Assembly (NCBI GenBank): GCA_964595365.1
Contig: CAZQQC010000015.1
Span: forward strand, 1 to 36,593
Reading direction: 5' to 3'
Length of the DNA stretch: 36,593 bases
From: Fen-1258 sp964595365
GTDB taxonomy: Bacteria > Bacteroidota > Ignavibacteria > Ignavibacteriales > Melioribacteraceae
Notes under the pieces: model-generated
Seen by the model: the letters and a program-made list of their open reading frames with translations, nothing else
What the model was told of the DNA's origin: nothing
Database searches by the model: none
Shown here: positions 1 to 8,043 of the stretch, in pieces
How positions within the stretch are numbered: position 1 is the stretch's first letter
How the letters are laid out: each line of letters starts with the position of its first letter
Program-made: the position numbers and the translations under genes

Positions 1-811
1 GTTCATACAACTCTTCTTTCAACTCCTCATCAATATCATTTTTAATTTGATTTTCCGTTTCCTTCTCTTTTTGCTCGACAATGTTCTGCAGTTCATAGCT
101 GGAAGCTAAGACTAGAGGATTATCGAGATAATCAAAAATATCTGCGGCGTTTTTGGCAGCATCGATAAAAGCTGCCAATGTAGTCGAATTTATTTTGTCG
201 AGAGATCGCTGGCTGCCGGAATCAAAATGGCGGATCGATTCCAAAAAATCTCCGTCGAACTCCAAACGACACGGCTGCTTTTCACTGTAAGACCAGAAAT
301 CGATTATCGAACCCCGTACCGAAAAATCACCGGGGTCTTCTACAAACTTTTCCCTGTTGTAATCGATCGAGTGCAAGTACTCAACCAAATCATTGTAAGT
401 TAAGCTTCCACCAATTTCAATTTTAGCCGTGTTCTTTTCAACAGAATCTTTTGAAGGGAGTTTCAACTTCAGCACATCGTATGTTGAAATGAGAATGAAC
501 TGTTTACGGTTATTAAGTTCGGTTAATTTCTCTTGCAAATTTTCTATGTCCAAATCGTCAACTGCTATAACTTGATCTTCAAAGCCAAGTATGCTGAATT
601 CAACTTTCGTTTCGTTTACAGCTTGTACGGTGGGGCACAAAAAAAGAATCTGTTTCTCGCAACCGAAAATTAATTTTACGAATAGCGACTTTGATGAACC
701 CGCAAAAGGTGAAACGTAAATTTTTTCCCGATCCGTAAGAGTCGATAGCTTCTCACTTAAGTTTTGAAGCGAAGACAATAAATTAATTATCATTTCAAAA
801 TCACTTTTCAT
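1..811 (-). CDS. mfd: Transcription-repair coupling factor Mfd, N-terminal part (cut by window edge)
   Basis: Reading the minus strand from an ATG at 811-809 gives an uninterrupted frame of about 270 codons that runs off the left edge. Residues ~130-180 contain the UvrB-homology module of Mfd: VEDPGDFSVRGSIIDFW followed by RLEFDGDFLESIRHFD and SQRS. The first ~110 residues have the Mfd domain-1 layout, with a degenerate P-loop-like AGSSKS and the strand ILISTYDVL. In the family, Mfd displaces stalled RNA polymerase and recruits UvrA; the RNAP-interacting and translocase domains lie outside the window. No clear ribosome binding site is visible before the ATG; the next in-frame ATG is six codons downstream. 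It is divergent from the aminotransferase gene. Confidence 0.9.
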   Translation of the reverse strand, partial: MKSDFEMIINLLSSLQNLSEKLSTLTDREKIYVSPFAGSSKSLFVKLIFGCEKQILFLCPTVQAVNETKVEFSILGFEDQVIAVDDLDIENLQEKLTELNNRKQFILISTYDVLKLKLPSKDSVEKNTAKIEIGGSLTYNDLVEYLHSIDYNREKFVEDPGDFSVRGSIIDFWSYSEKQPCRLEFDGDFLESIRHFDSGSQRSLDKINSTTLAAFIDAAKNAADIFDYLDNPLVLASSYELQNIVEQKEKETENQIKNDIDEELKEELYE

Positions 812-1215
812 TTTTACGGTCTAGTAATCCATTACGTTTTTAAAATATACTTAACCCTCATCCGCCTGTGCGAAGAGGGTGTTGCTGCAATTACTAACAT
901 AAAATTAAAGAATTTGATTCAATTATTATAAAGTCCCGATAACACAACAAGGTTAGATCTGTTTGTAGTTTTGTAGAAGAGCGCATAAAAAAGGCATGCC
1001 GGTTCGCTTCGCTCTTTATGCACAATCATCATTTGATAATATTTCAAAGATATTATCATACGTAATGGCAAGGTTGCATTGGCCCTACAACCTTTGCCCG
1101 CTCCAAATATTTTTTTGCTTAATCATTTCAAATACAACTTGCGAATCAGACTTAGAGCCAATAAGTTTCGGACACAAACATTCTTTTTTGAAACAATATT
1201 GAACAAGGTGAAGAA
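812..1215. other. Non-coding region between divergent mfd and aspartate aminotransferase genes, rich in hairpins
   Basis: I see no convincing gene here. It contains several short perfect inverted repeats: ACCCTC/GAGGGT (854-880), AAGAGCG/CGCTCTT (977-1016) overlapping the alternative pairing GCATAAA/TTTATGC (983-1021), TGATAATAT/ATATTATCA (1034-1058, 7-nt loop) and AAGGTTG/CAACCTT (1070-1094). They lie upstream of the aminotransferase-pckA operon and could form a structured leader. A 68-codon open frame at 996-1202 lacks a ribosome binding site and protein-like character. Confidence 0.5.
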
Positions 1216-2433
1216 ATGAGTTTAAGTCAAATTGCGCGATCAATCAAAGCTTCGCCAACTTTAGCGTTGAATGAAAAGGCAGCTATCTTAAGAGAGAAAG
1301 GAGACCCGGTAATTCATCTCGGCGGAGGCGAACCGAAAAGCAGAGCGCCTATGGATGCACTTCTTGCAGCAGTAAATTCTCTCAACACCGGAGAAATTCG
1401 TTACACTCCGGCAGACGGAATACCTGAATTAAAAAAATCAATTATCAGATACAACGAAGAATTTTATCACAGAAAAGTAAATCCGGAAAACGTGATTGCA
1501 TCGGGCGGTGCTAAACAGGCAATCATGGTTGCTATGCAGGCAATCCTGAATCCGCAGGAAGAAATAATTTATCCCGCACCATACTGGGTAAGTTATCCCG
1601 ACATGGCAAAACTTTGCGGCGCTACAGGAATAGCTGCATTGCCAGAAGACGGAACATTTTACCCGCGCTTGCGCGATATTGAAATGCGCGTCGGTTCATA
1701 TACCAAAGCTGTTATCATCAACAGTCCGAACAACCCCAGCGGCGCAATGTACCCGGAAGAATTCATTGCAGACATTGTTGATTTCTGCGAACGTAAAGGA
1801 ATTTATCTTATCATGGACGACATATATCATCGTTTGGTCTTCGACGGAAAGAAACCATACAGCGCCTACGACTACACAAAAAAATCTATCGAAGAATCTA
1901 AACTTATAATTGTCAACGGCGTATCGAAGCAATACGCGATGACGGGATTCAGAATCGGCTGGGCGGTTGGAAATAAAAAGGTAATTGAAGCAATGGCAAA
2001 TATACAGGGGCATCAAACATCGGGTCCGTCTGTACTATTACAAAAAGCTGCAGCCGGTGCACTGAATGGTATTCAATCGAGCGTTGAAAGTCTACGCGTT
2101 ACATTGGAAAACAACCGCAACGTTTTAATCGAGCAGTTAAGATCGTTCAACGGCGTAAAAGTTACGGTGCCGGATGGAACGTTCTATTGCTTCGCCGACT
2201 TTTCTGCGTACGATAAAGACTCGCAGAGACTTTCAAAATTTTTAATTGATAAAGTGATGGTTCTAACTGTTCCCGGAAAAGAATTTGGTCTCGACGGATT
2301 TTTAAGAATAAGTTATTGCGGAACAATAAAAGATATAACCGAAGGAATCGAAAGAATGAAATGGGCGTTGGATCCAAACTCACCAAACGAATTATACATC
2401 GGCGACCGCAAATTAGTGAGGGACTGGTCATGA
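1216..2433 (+). CDS. Pyridoxal-phosphate aminotransferase, class I/II (aspartate aminotransferase type)
   Basis: A 405-residue fold-type I aminotransferase. Visible landmarks are ASGGAKQAI (residues 95-103, cofactor phosphate region), NSPNNPSG (169-176), MDDIYHRLVF (200-209, with the PLP-binding Asp and Tyr), and the Schiff-base lysine K238 in SKQYAMTGFRIGW, followed by the conserved Arg. This pattern matches aspartate/aromatic aminotransferases of the bacterial AspC type; substrate specificity cannot be read with certainty. AAGGTGA lies six bases before the ATG. The stop TGA overlaps the pckA ATG (ATGA at 2430-2433), so the two are likely translationally coupled. With aspartate as donor, its product oxaloacetate would be the PEPCK substrate. 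Confidence 0.88.
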   Translation: MSLSQIARSIKASPTLALNEKAAILREKGDPVIHLGGGEPKSRAPMDALLAAVNSLNTGEIRYTPADGIPELKKSIIRYNEEFYHRKVNPENVIASGGAKQAIMVAMQAILNPQEEIIYPAPYWVSYPDMAKLCGATGIAALPEDGTFYPRLRDIEMRVGSYTKAVIINSPNNPSGAMYPEEFIADIVDFCERKGIYLIMDDIYHRLVFDGKKPYSAYDYTKKSIEESKLIIVNGVSKQYAMTGFRIGWAVGNKKVIEAMANIQGHQTSGPSVLLQKAAAGALNGIQSSVESLRVTLENNRNVLIEQLRSFNGVKVTVPDGTFYCFADFSAYDKDSQRLSKFLIDKVMVLTVPGKEFGLDGFLRISYCGTIKDITEGIERMKWALDPNSPNELYIGDRKLVRDWS

Positions 2434-4088
2434 GCAAATATCTAGAATTCAATACCCCGGCAACAAAAGAAGCGATGGAACTTGCCTCAGATTTCAGATT
2501 GAAAAATCAAGGTCTAACTTTTCTCGATAGAGTATTCTGGAATTTACCCGAAGAAGCATTGTACGAAGAAGCAATCTTCCGCAACGAAGGAAAAATGATA
2601 AAAGGCGGACCGCTTCTTGTTAATACCGGAAAACATACAGCGCGTGCCGCAGCAGATAAATTTGTTGTGCTCGAAGAATCGACAGACAAAGATATTTGGT
2701 GGGGAATTTACAACCGACCTTACAGCCGCGAGAAGTGGGCACAGCTTGTTGGCAGGCTTCAAGCATGGGCACAAGGCGAAGAACTTTTTGTTCAGGACGT
2801 TTATGCCGGCGCCGATCCGGATTATAAATTGCCGGTGCGCATCGTTACCGAAAAAGCATGGCACAGTCTCTTTGTGCGGAATATGTTCATTACAACTGCA
2901 GATAAAGATGAACTGAAAAAATTTGTTCCGGAGTTCACAGTGATTGCAGTGCCGGGACTGAAAGTTGATCCGATAACAGATGGAACGCGGACCGATACGG
3001 GAATCATAGTTAATTTCGATCAGCGAACAGCAATTATTGCAAACACGCTTTACGCCGGAGAAATCAAGAAATCTGTTTTCACCGTTTTGAATTATCTTTT
3101 GACATTTCAAGATGTTCTTCCTATGCACTGCTCGGCAAATGTAGGTGATAAAGGCGATGTTGCATTGTTCTTCGGTTTGAGCGGAACCGGAAAGACAACT
3201 CTTTCTGCCGATCCGAAAAGAAGATTAATCGGCGACGATGAACACGGCTGGAGTTCGAACGGTGTTTTCAATTTTGAAGGCGGCTGCTATGCAAAAGTGA
3301 TTCGTCTTTCTGCCGAACATGAGCCGCAGATTTATGAAACCACCCACCGATTCGGAACAATTTTGGAAAATGTTGTTTTCGATCCGGTGACAAGAATTAT
3401 CGATCTTGACGACGATATAATTACAGAGAACACACGCGCATCTTATCCGCTTGAATTTATTCCTAATGTTGTTAAAGAAGGATACGTAAGAACACACCCG
3501 AAGAATGTTATCTTTTTAACATGCGACGCTTCGGGCGTTATGCCGCCAATTGCACGACTAACTCCGGAACAAGCGCAGTATCATTTCATCAGCGGATATA
3601 CTTCTAAAATTGCAGGGACGGAGATCGGCTTAGGCATTGAACCGCAAATAACTTTTTCTGCATGTTTCGGTGCCCCTTTTATGGTTCGTCATCCTTTTGA
3701 ATATGCCGCGATGCTGAAGCAAAGAATGTTGAAACACGGCGCCAATGTTTGGCTGGTCAATACCGGCTGGGTCGGAGGAAGATTCGGAGTAGGAAAGCGA
3801 ATCAGTATCCGTCACACGAGAAATCTTTTGAACGCAGCACTTGAAGGAAAACTCGACAATGTAAAATACCGGCAAGATAAACTATTCGGTTACGAAGTTC
3901 CGGTAAGCTGTCCCGATGTTCCGGAAGATGTTTTGTATCCCGAAAATTCCTGGGGCAATAAAGACGAGTACTGGAAAAAATATGATGCGCTTGCGGCACG
4001 GTTTGTCGAGAACTTTAAACTATTCGAGAAAGGATGTTCCGAAGAAGTAATTGCCGCCGGACCGAAACGGTTAATTCAAGTAAAATAA
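2430..4088 (+). CDS. pckA: Phosphoenolpyruvate carboxykinase (ATP)
   Basis: The longest frame opens at 2316, but residue 39 (ATG at 2430) begins MSKYLEFNTPATKEAME, overlaps the preceding stop as ATGA and has GTGAGGG upstream; it gives 552 residues, close to the usual ~530-550. The enzyme converts oxaloacetate + ATP to PEP + CO2 + ADP. Motifs: MHCSANVGDKG (~232), the P-loop GLSGTGKTTLS (249-259), the kinase-2 metal site IGDDEHGW (267-274), FNFEGGCYAK, and the adenine/substrate-side GWVGGRFGVGKRISIRHTR. The substrate-binding motif usually written TGRSPKDKF reads TARAAADKF (70-78): the Arg is kept but three positions differ. A 3' hairpin with a short T-run begins ten bases after the stop. Confidence 0.96.
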   Translation: MSKYLEFNTPATKEAMELASDFRLKNQGLTFLDRVFWNLPEEALYEEAIFRNEGKMIKGGPLLVNTGKHTARAAADKFVVLEESTDKDIWWGIYNRPYSREKWAQLVGRLQAWAQGEELFVQDVYAGADPDYKLPVRIVTEKAWHSLFVRNMFITTADKDELKKFVPEFTVIAVPGLKVDPITDGTRTDTGIIVNFDQRTAIIANTLYAGEIKKSVFTVLNYLLTFQDVLPMHCSANVGDKGDVALFFGLSGTGKTTLSADPKRRLIGDDEHGWSSNGVFNFEGGCYAKVIRLSAEHEPQIYETTHRFGTILENVVFDPVTRIIDLDDDIITENTRASYPLEFIPNVVKEGYVRTHPKNVIFLTCDASGVMPPIARLTPEQAQYHFISGYTSKIAGTEIGLGIEPQITFSACFGAPFMVRHPFEYAAMLKQRMLKHGANVWLVNTGWVGGRFGVGKRISIRHTRNLLNAALEGKLDNVKYRQDKLFGYEVPVSCPDVPEDVLYPENSWGNKDEYWKKYDALAARFVENFKLFEKGCSEEVIAAGPKRLIQVK

Positions 4089-4094
4089 TTTTAA

Positions 4095-4152
4095 GAGGTG
4101 TCTCAAAGGTAATATTCAAATTTTGGTTAAATTATTACCTAGAGACACTTTT
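4095..4152. repeat. Hairpin element A (GAGG-TGTCTC family) and probable pckA terminator
   Basis: GTGTCTC (4098-4104) plus AGGTAATA (4107-4114) pairs with TATTACCT (4133-4140) plus GAGACAC (4142-4148). This gives a 15-bp stem with a small asymmetric bulge, an ~18-nt loop, and TTTT immediately after. Position and T-run suit a transcription terminator for pckA. The left end aligns with the left ends of the elements at 30939 and 33465. Confidence 0.65.
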
Positions 4153-4178
4153 CAACTTAATTTTTTCGGGAGTATGAA

Positions 4179-4607
4179 ATGGAATTAACAAAAATTTTAC
4201 TCTTGTTTGTTGCAGGTACTATCATGATCATGTTAAGCGGATGCAAAACAGAATCTCCAGCGAATCCCTTCGACAACATCTCTCTAACAGAAAATGCCCC
4301 GGCAATTTCAAACGGGACTAATTCATTTGCTTTTTCAATCACCGGAAATAATTTCACAAAATCTTATGAATACATTATCAAGATGAACAGCAAAAGTCTT
4401 GGCATAGCAATTACGGTTGCCAATCGTTCGAGAGGAGACGTTATAATAACATTATTCTCCGATACAAACGTAAAGGTATTTACAAGAAATTTATCCACCA
4501 ACACAGCTTTATCGGAAACGTTCGAATTCGAATCCACCGTTAATAGGATACAGATTCAGTTTACGAATTTTACCGCTTCGTTTAACTGCGCAGTTATTGC
4601 AAAATAA
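4179..4607 (+). CDS. Small secreted lipoprotein of unknown function
   Basis: A 142-residue protein with a lipoprotein signal peptide: MELTK, a hydrophobic stretch (residues 6-18) and the lipobox LSGC, with the lipidated Cys at residue 22. The mature part begins KTESPANPFDNISL and is rich in Ser, Thr, Asn and alternating hydrophobic residues, suggesting a small beta-sandwich; I recognise no family. GGGAG lies six bases before the ATG. An earlier ATG five bases upstream stops within four codons, so the start is unambiguous. It follows pckA after hairpin element A and is probably transcribed separately. Confidence 0.75.
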   Translation: MELTKILLLFVAGTIMIMLSGCKTESPANPFDNISLTENAPAISNGTNSFAFSITGNNFTKSYEYIIKMNSKSLGIAITVANRSRGDVIITLFSDTNVKVFTRNLSTNTALSETFEFESTVNRIQIQFTNFTASFNCAVIAK

Positions 4608-4954
4608 GAGAGATGAATTTTTCTCAATCATAGATTGGTACTACATGAAGCCGATAATCACCGGAACAGAACTAGCGGATCTGTTTCAACCATATTAGGT
4701 TTTAATATGCGTTCACGTTCCACTGCTTGCTTTTGTTATGGTATCTGCTGCTCGAATGCAGCACGACAGCGAAGAAGGCGGGGTAAATTACGCACATCAT
4801 CCTGTCCTAAAAGTTGAGAAGCAGGTTGATGCGAATAAAGTAAAATTTGTTTAAGTTGTTCAGTAACGCTGCTGCATGGAGAGCTCATTTTAAACAACGG
4901 ATTAGATAAATAAGCAATGAAAATTCAATCTCATCTAAATTGAATGGTGAATAA
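4608..4954 (+). other. Non-coding region with a possible decayed reading frame
   Basis: No intact gene is convincing. A frame beginning ATG at 4645 runs to TAA at 4852-4854 but is broken by one in-frame TAG at 4696-4698. The 51 codons after the TAG are protein-like, with a hydrophobic VPLLAFVMV segment followed by a polar tail, and could be a gene remnant. A different-frame open frame at 4635-4817 is Cys/Arg/Ser-rich and unlike a protein. No repeats or promoters stand out. Confidence 0.35.
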
Positions 4955-6184
4955 ATGATCGAATTATTAATAATTCTATCTGTGCTAATTTTTTTCTCGG
5001 TTATTGTTTTTTACTACATGTTGAAAAAAAATATTTCGAGCGGTAGTTCTACCGCGCTGAAGGAAGAGTTTGAAAAAATTGACAGATCATTCCGTGATGA
5101 GATCGCGCGCAGCAGAGAAGAAATTTCGAAGAATGCAAAATACCAGCGCGAGGAGTTGAGCAATTCAATAAAACTTTTCGGCGATCAGCTCAACGATCAA
5201 CTTTCCAGACTAATTCAAACCAACGAACAAAAATTTGATAGGCTGCAGGAAAAGGTTGATGCACAGTTGAAGGAAATTCAAGACAGGAACGAAAAAAAAC
5301 TTGAAGAGATGCGTCACACAGTTGATGAAAAACTTCACTCGACCCTGGAAAAGCGTCTTGGCGAATCATTAAAACTTGTTAGCGAGCGACTCGAACAAGT
5401 TTACAAAGGTCTAGGCGATATGCAGGAGCTTGCCCGCGGAGTCGGCGATTTGAAAAATGTTCTTACCAATGTTAAAACACGCGGAAGCTGGGGCGAAATT
5501 CAACTTGAAAATTTAATCGAGCAAATGTTAACACACGAACAATACGAAAAAAATGTTGCTACTAAAAAAGGAAGCAACGACAAAGTTGAAATTGCAATTA
5601 AACTGCCCGGACGCGATTCATCAAGAAATGAAACAGTCTGGCTTCCTATCGATGCAAAGTTCCCGATAGAAGATTACCAGCGTTTACTCGATGCCCAGGA
5701 TTCCAGTAACGGAACATTGGTTGCCGATGCACAGAAAGGGATTGAAACACGAATCAAAGGCGAAGCTAAAAAGATTGCAGAAAAATATCTCGATCCACCT
5801 CACACCACAGATTTTGCAATTATGTTTTTACCGATTGAAGGATTGTATGCAGAAGTTTTACGACGCCCGGGCCTGGCTGAACTGCTGCAGAGAGAACATC
5901 GCGTTACAATCAGCGGACCAACAACATTAGCAGCGCTCCTCAACAGTTTGCAAATGGGATTTAGAACTTTGGCAATCGAAAAACGTTCAAGCGAAGTCTG
6001 GAAAATTTTAAGCGGCGTAAAAACAGAATTCGGAAAATTCGGAGATTTGTTAGACAAGACTCAGAAAAAACTTCAAGAAGCAAGCAACACAATTGACGAT
6101 GCTGCTAAATCGACCCGGAAAATTGAAAAGCAATTGAACAAGGTTCAGGAATTGCCAGGCAGCGAAACAAACTTGCTGGAATAA
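4955..6184 (+). CDS. rmuC: DNA recombination protein RmuC family
   Basis: A 409-residue protein with the RmuC layout: one N-terminal membrane helix (residues 2-23, IELLIILSVLIFFSVIVFYYM), a long charged coiled coil (~35-145) rich in Glu, Lys, Arg and Gln, then the RmuC nuclease-like domain (~150-375). Its hallmark sequences are TRGSWGEIQLENLIEQML (~180-197), VWLPIDAKFPIEDYQRL, ADFAIMFLPIEGLYAEV-like ATTDFAIMFLPIEG and the later ISGPTTLAALLNSLQMGF. In E. coli RmuC limits inversion at short inverted repeats; its biochemical activity is not well defined. It stands alone on the plus strand with no obvious operon partner. Confidence 0.93.
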   Translation: MIELLIILSVLIFFSVIVFYYMLKKNISSGSSTALKEEFEKIDRSFRDEIARSREEISKNAKYQREELSNSIKLFGDQLNDQLSRLIQTNEQKFDRLQEKVDAQLKEIQDRNEKKLEEMRHTVDEKLHSTLEKRLGESLKLVSERLEQVYKGLGDMQELARGVGDLKNVLTNVKTRGSWGEIQLENLIEQMLTHEQYEKNVATKKGSNDKVEIAIKLPGRDSSRNETVWLPIDAKFPIEDYQRLLDAQDSSNGTLVADAQKGIETRIKGEAKKIAEKYLDPPHTTDFAIMFLPIEGLYAEVLRRPGLAELLQREHRVTISGPTTLAALLNSLQMGFRTLAIEKRSSEVWKILSGVKTEFGKFGDLLDKTQKKLQEASNTIDDAAKSTRKIEKQLNKVQELPGSETNLLE

Positions 6185-6599
6185 TATTTATCAACCTGAT
6201 AAAATGATTCCAACTTCTTCTATCAGCGGTACATCATTAAGATGAATGATGGAATGATTCAAGGTTGTTATAATTTTTTCAAATAAAAAGTAGTCATTAA
6301 ATAAACGAGAACTCAAATACGGTGTGTTGATCTTTAAAATAACACCACCGTTAGCGCAGAATCGTTTTATGAATCAACCGCCGGCATAAAAAATATCTAC
6401 GTCAAGACAGAAGAAGTAGATGAATCCTCCATCTTTTTTGAAATAACCAGAGGTTTATAAATGCAATAACATTCTAAGTTGTAATGGTTCTTAATTCACC
6501 TATAATTTTCCGCCGTTCGCCGAATTTCTGTCCTAAAATTCAAAACCGCACCATAACTTTGCCGTCGAAAGAAGTGACAGTAAAGATAATGAGGATAAA
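6185..6599 (+). other. Intergenic region with a possible C-terminal gene remnant
   Basis: No intact gene. Just after rmuC there is a weak inverted repeat TTTATCA/TGATAAA (6187-6203) with no T-run. From 6338 to the TAA at 6458-6460 one frame is open for 40 codons and ends in SSIFFEITRGL. It looks like the tail of a protein but has no start codon and is preceded by a stop (6335-6337), so it may be a relic of a deleted gene. The last ~100 bases hold the leader of the LiaF-like operon; I could not assign a promoter. Confidence 0.35.
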
Positions 6600-7292
6600 A
6601 TGGAAACACCAAAACTTCACGGACGAATAATAATAGGATTGCTTCTGATCTTCTTTGGAACGATCTTCGTTCTCGACAACTATAATCTTATTAATATACC
6701 TTATGAATATTTTACGTGGGAATATTTTTTCATTCTGATTGGATTGCTTTTCTTTGTTCTCTCAAGAAATAAAACCGCCGGAGTTGTTTTCATTGCAATC
6801 GGTTTATTCAATTTAATACCCGAGCTTTGGCCTCTTGTATTCGTATTACTCGGCGCTTACATAATAGGCGGCAAACGCAGAAGAAGAACAAGATTAAAAG
6901 CTGTCATAGATTCTGAAAATAGCGCGCGGGGTTCTAAAGCAAGCAGCGATATGATTGAGTGTGTAAGCATTTTTGGCGGAGGATCAAAAGTGGTTTGCTC
7001 GGAAAATTTTCAAGGCGGAAGTATAGTCTCAATATTCGGCGGCTGCGAAGTAAACCTAAGTCGGTCGAAACTTGCTGCCGGAGAAAACGTGATTGAAGTA
7101 ACAGCAATATTTGGCGGCGCCACTTTAATTGTTTCCCCCGATTGGAAAGTTGAACTCGACATTCTTCCGATCTTCGGCGGTTTCGGCGATAAGAGAACAA
7201 AAGACCCGAACTTAGCCATTGACGAAAAGAAAGTTCTGATCATTAAAGGAATAGTCTTGTTCGGCGGCGGTGAAATAAAAACAACTTTTTAA
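6600..7292 (+). CDS. LiaF-like membrane protein, first of a tandem pair
   Basis: A 230-residue protein. The N-terminal ~95 residues have short hydrophobic helices (GRIIIGLLLIFFGTIFVLDN, EYFFILIGLLFFVL, AGVVFIAIGLFNLIPELWPLVFVLLGAYIIGG), resembling the DUF5668/LiaI-LiaF membrane part. An arginine-rich linker (92-99) follows. The C-terminal part has five IFGG or LFGG turns (residues 124, 145, 170, 191 and 220) spaced 21-29 apart, the signature of the LiaF C-terminal repeat domain, probably a small beta-solenoid. In Firmicutes, LiaF restrains the LiaSR kinase/regulator pair; here the pair two genes downstream is LytS/LytT type, so a sensory or inhibitory role is inferred. The stop touches the next open frame (TAATG). 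Confidence 0.8.
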   Translation: METPKLHGRIIIGLLLIFFGTIFVLDNYNLINIPYEYFTWEYFFILIGLLFFVLSRNKTAGVVFIAIGLFNLIPELWPLVFVLLGAYIIGGKRRRRTRLKAVIDSENSARGSKASSDMIECVSIFGGGSKVVCSENFQGGSIVSIFGGCEVNLSRSKLAAGENVIEVTAIFGGATLIVSPDWKVELDILPIFGGFGDKRTKDPNLAIDEKKVLIIKGIVLFGGGEIKTTF

Positions 7293-7303
7293 TGGAGATA
7301 AAA

Positions 7304-8029
7304 ATGCAAACTTCATCTAATAGAATCTGGCTCGGAGTAATTCTCATCGTTCTCGGTGCTCTATTTATTATGGACAATTTTGGATTTTTTTATTTTGACT
7401 TTCATCCGCTCATTTTCTCATGGCATACAATATTTTTAATCATCGGAATTGTACTAGTGGTTAACCACAAAAACAATTTTATCGGTTACGTGTTTCTTGG
7501 TATCGGGCTGATCGGAATCCTCCACCACTTTCCGTATTTCTTTTTCCTCGATTTCGGAAATTTCTGGCCATTGATATTTCTTGCGATCGGATTGTGGCTG
7601 CTTTTTAGCAGAAGGGATTCGCCGCATTACACAAAGCAACAGAATACACAAGCGGGGGCAACTCAATCTCAAACAAATTTTTCTTCGTACGATTATATTA
7701 ATGAAGTCACCATCTTTAATACTATAAAGCGAACTATCGATTCACAAAATTTTAGAGGTGGGAGATTCACTTCAATATTCGGCAGCGCAAAACTTGATCT
7801 TACAAATGCGAAATTAGCCCCGGGTGAAAACACTTTAGAAGTTTCAATGATTTTCGGCGGCGTCAACATTCGTGTCCCGCAAAATTGGAATGTGCTGGTT
7901 AATGTGGCTTCCATATTCGGCGGATTTGACGATAAAAGATTTGCTAAAACCCCGCCGGCTGACGGGAACCAAGGCATACTAATTATAAAAGGGGCAGCCA
8001 TATTCGGGGGCGGCGAACTGCTTTACTAA
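7304..8029 (+). CDS. LiaF-like membrane protein, second of a tandem pair
   Basis: The frame opens at 7292, but the ATG at 7304 has GGAG six bases upstream, whereas the first ATG has none; the product is then 241 residues. It repeats the architecture of the upstream gene: hydrophobic helices (RIWLGVILIVLGALFIMDNFGFF, IIGIVLVV, WPLIFLAIGLWLLFSR) and a repeat domain with IFGS, IFGG, IFGG and IFGG turns. The first repeat has lost the FGG turn (TIFNTIKRTI where the upstream protein has SIFGGGSKVV), so the two are diverged paralogues from a tandem duplication. It is followed 14 bases later by the histidine kinase gene. Confidence 0.8.
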   Translation: MQTSSNRIWLGVILIVLGALFIMDNFGFFYFDFHPLIFSWHTIFLIIGIVLVVNHKNNFIGYVFLGIGLIGILHHFPYFFFLDFGNFWPLIFLAIGLWLLFSRRDSPHYTKQQNTQAGATQSQTNFSSYDYINEVTIFNTIKRTIDSQNFRGGRFTSIFGSAKLDLTNAKLAPGENTLEVSMIFGGVNIRVPQNWNVLVNVASIFGGFDDKRFAKTPPADGNQGILIIKGAAIFGGGELLY

Positions 8030-8043
8030 TTGCCGGATAAACA

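Noticed and set aside
996..1202. 68-codon plus-strand open frame upstream of the aminotransferase
   Set aside because: It has no ribosome binding site, contains two perfect DNA hairpins, and its sequence shows no domain-like pattern; more likely leader or intergenic DNA.
4635..4817. 60-codon open frame after the lipoprotein gene
   Set aside because: Cys-, Arg- and Ser-rich composition without a ribosome site; a different frame of the same DNA looks more protein-like.
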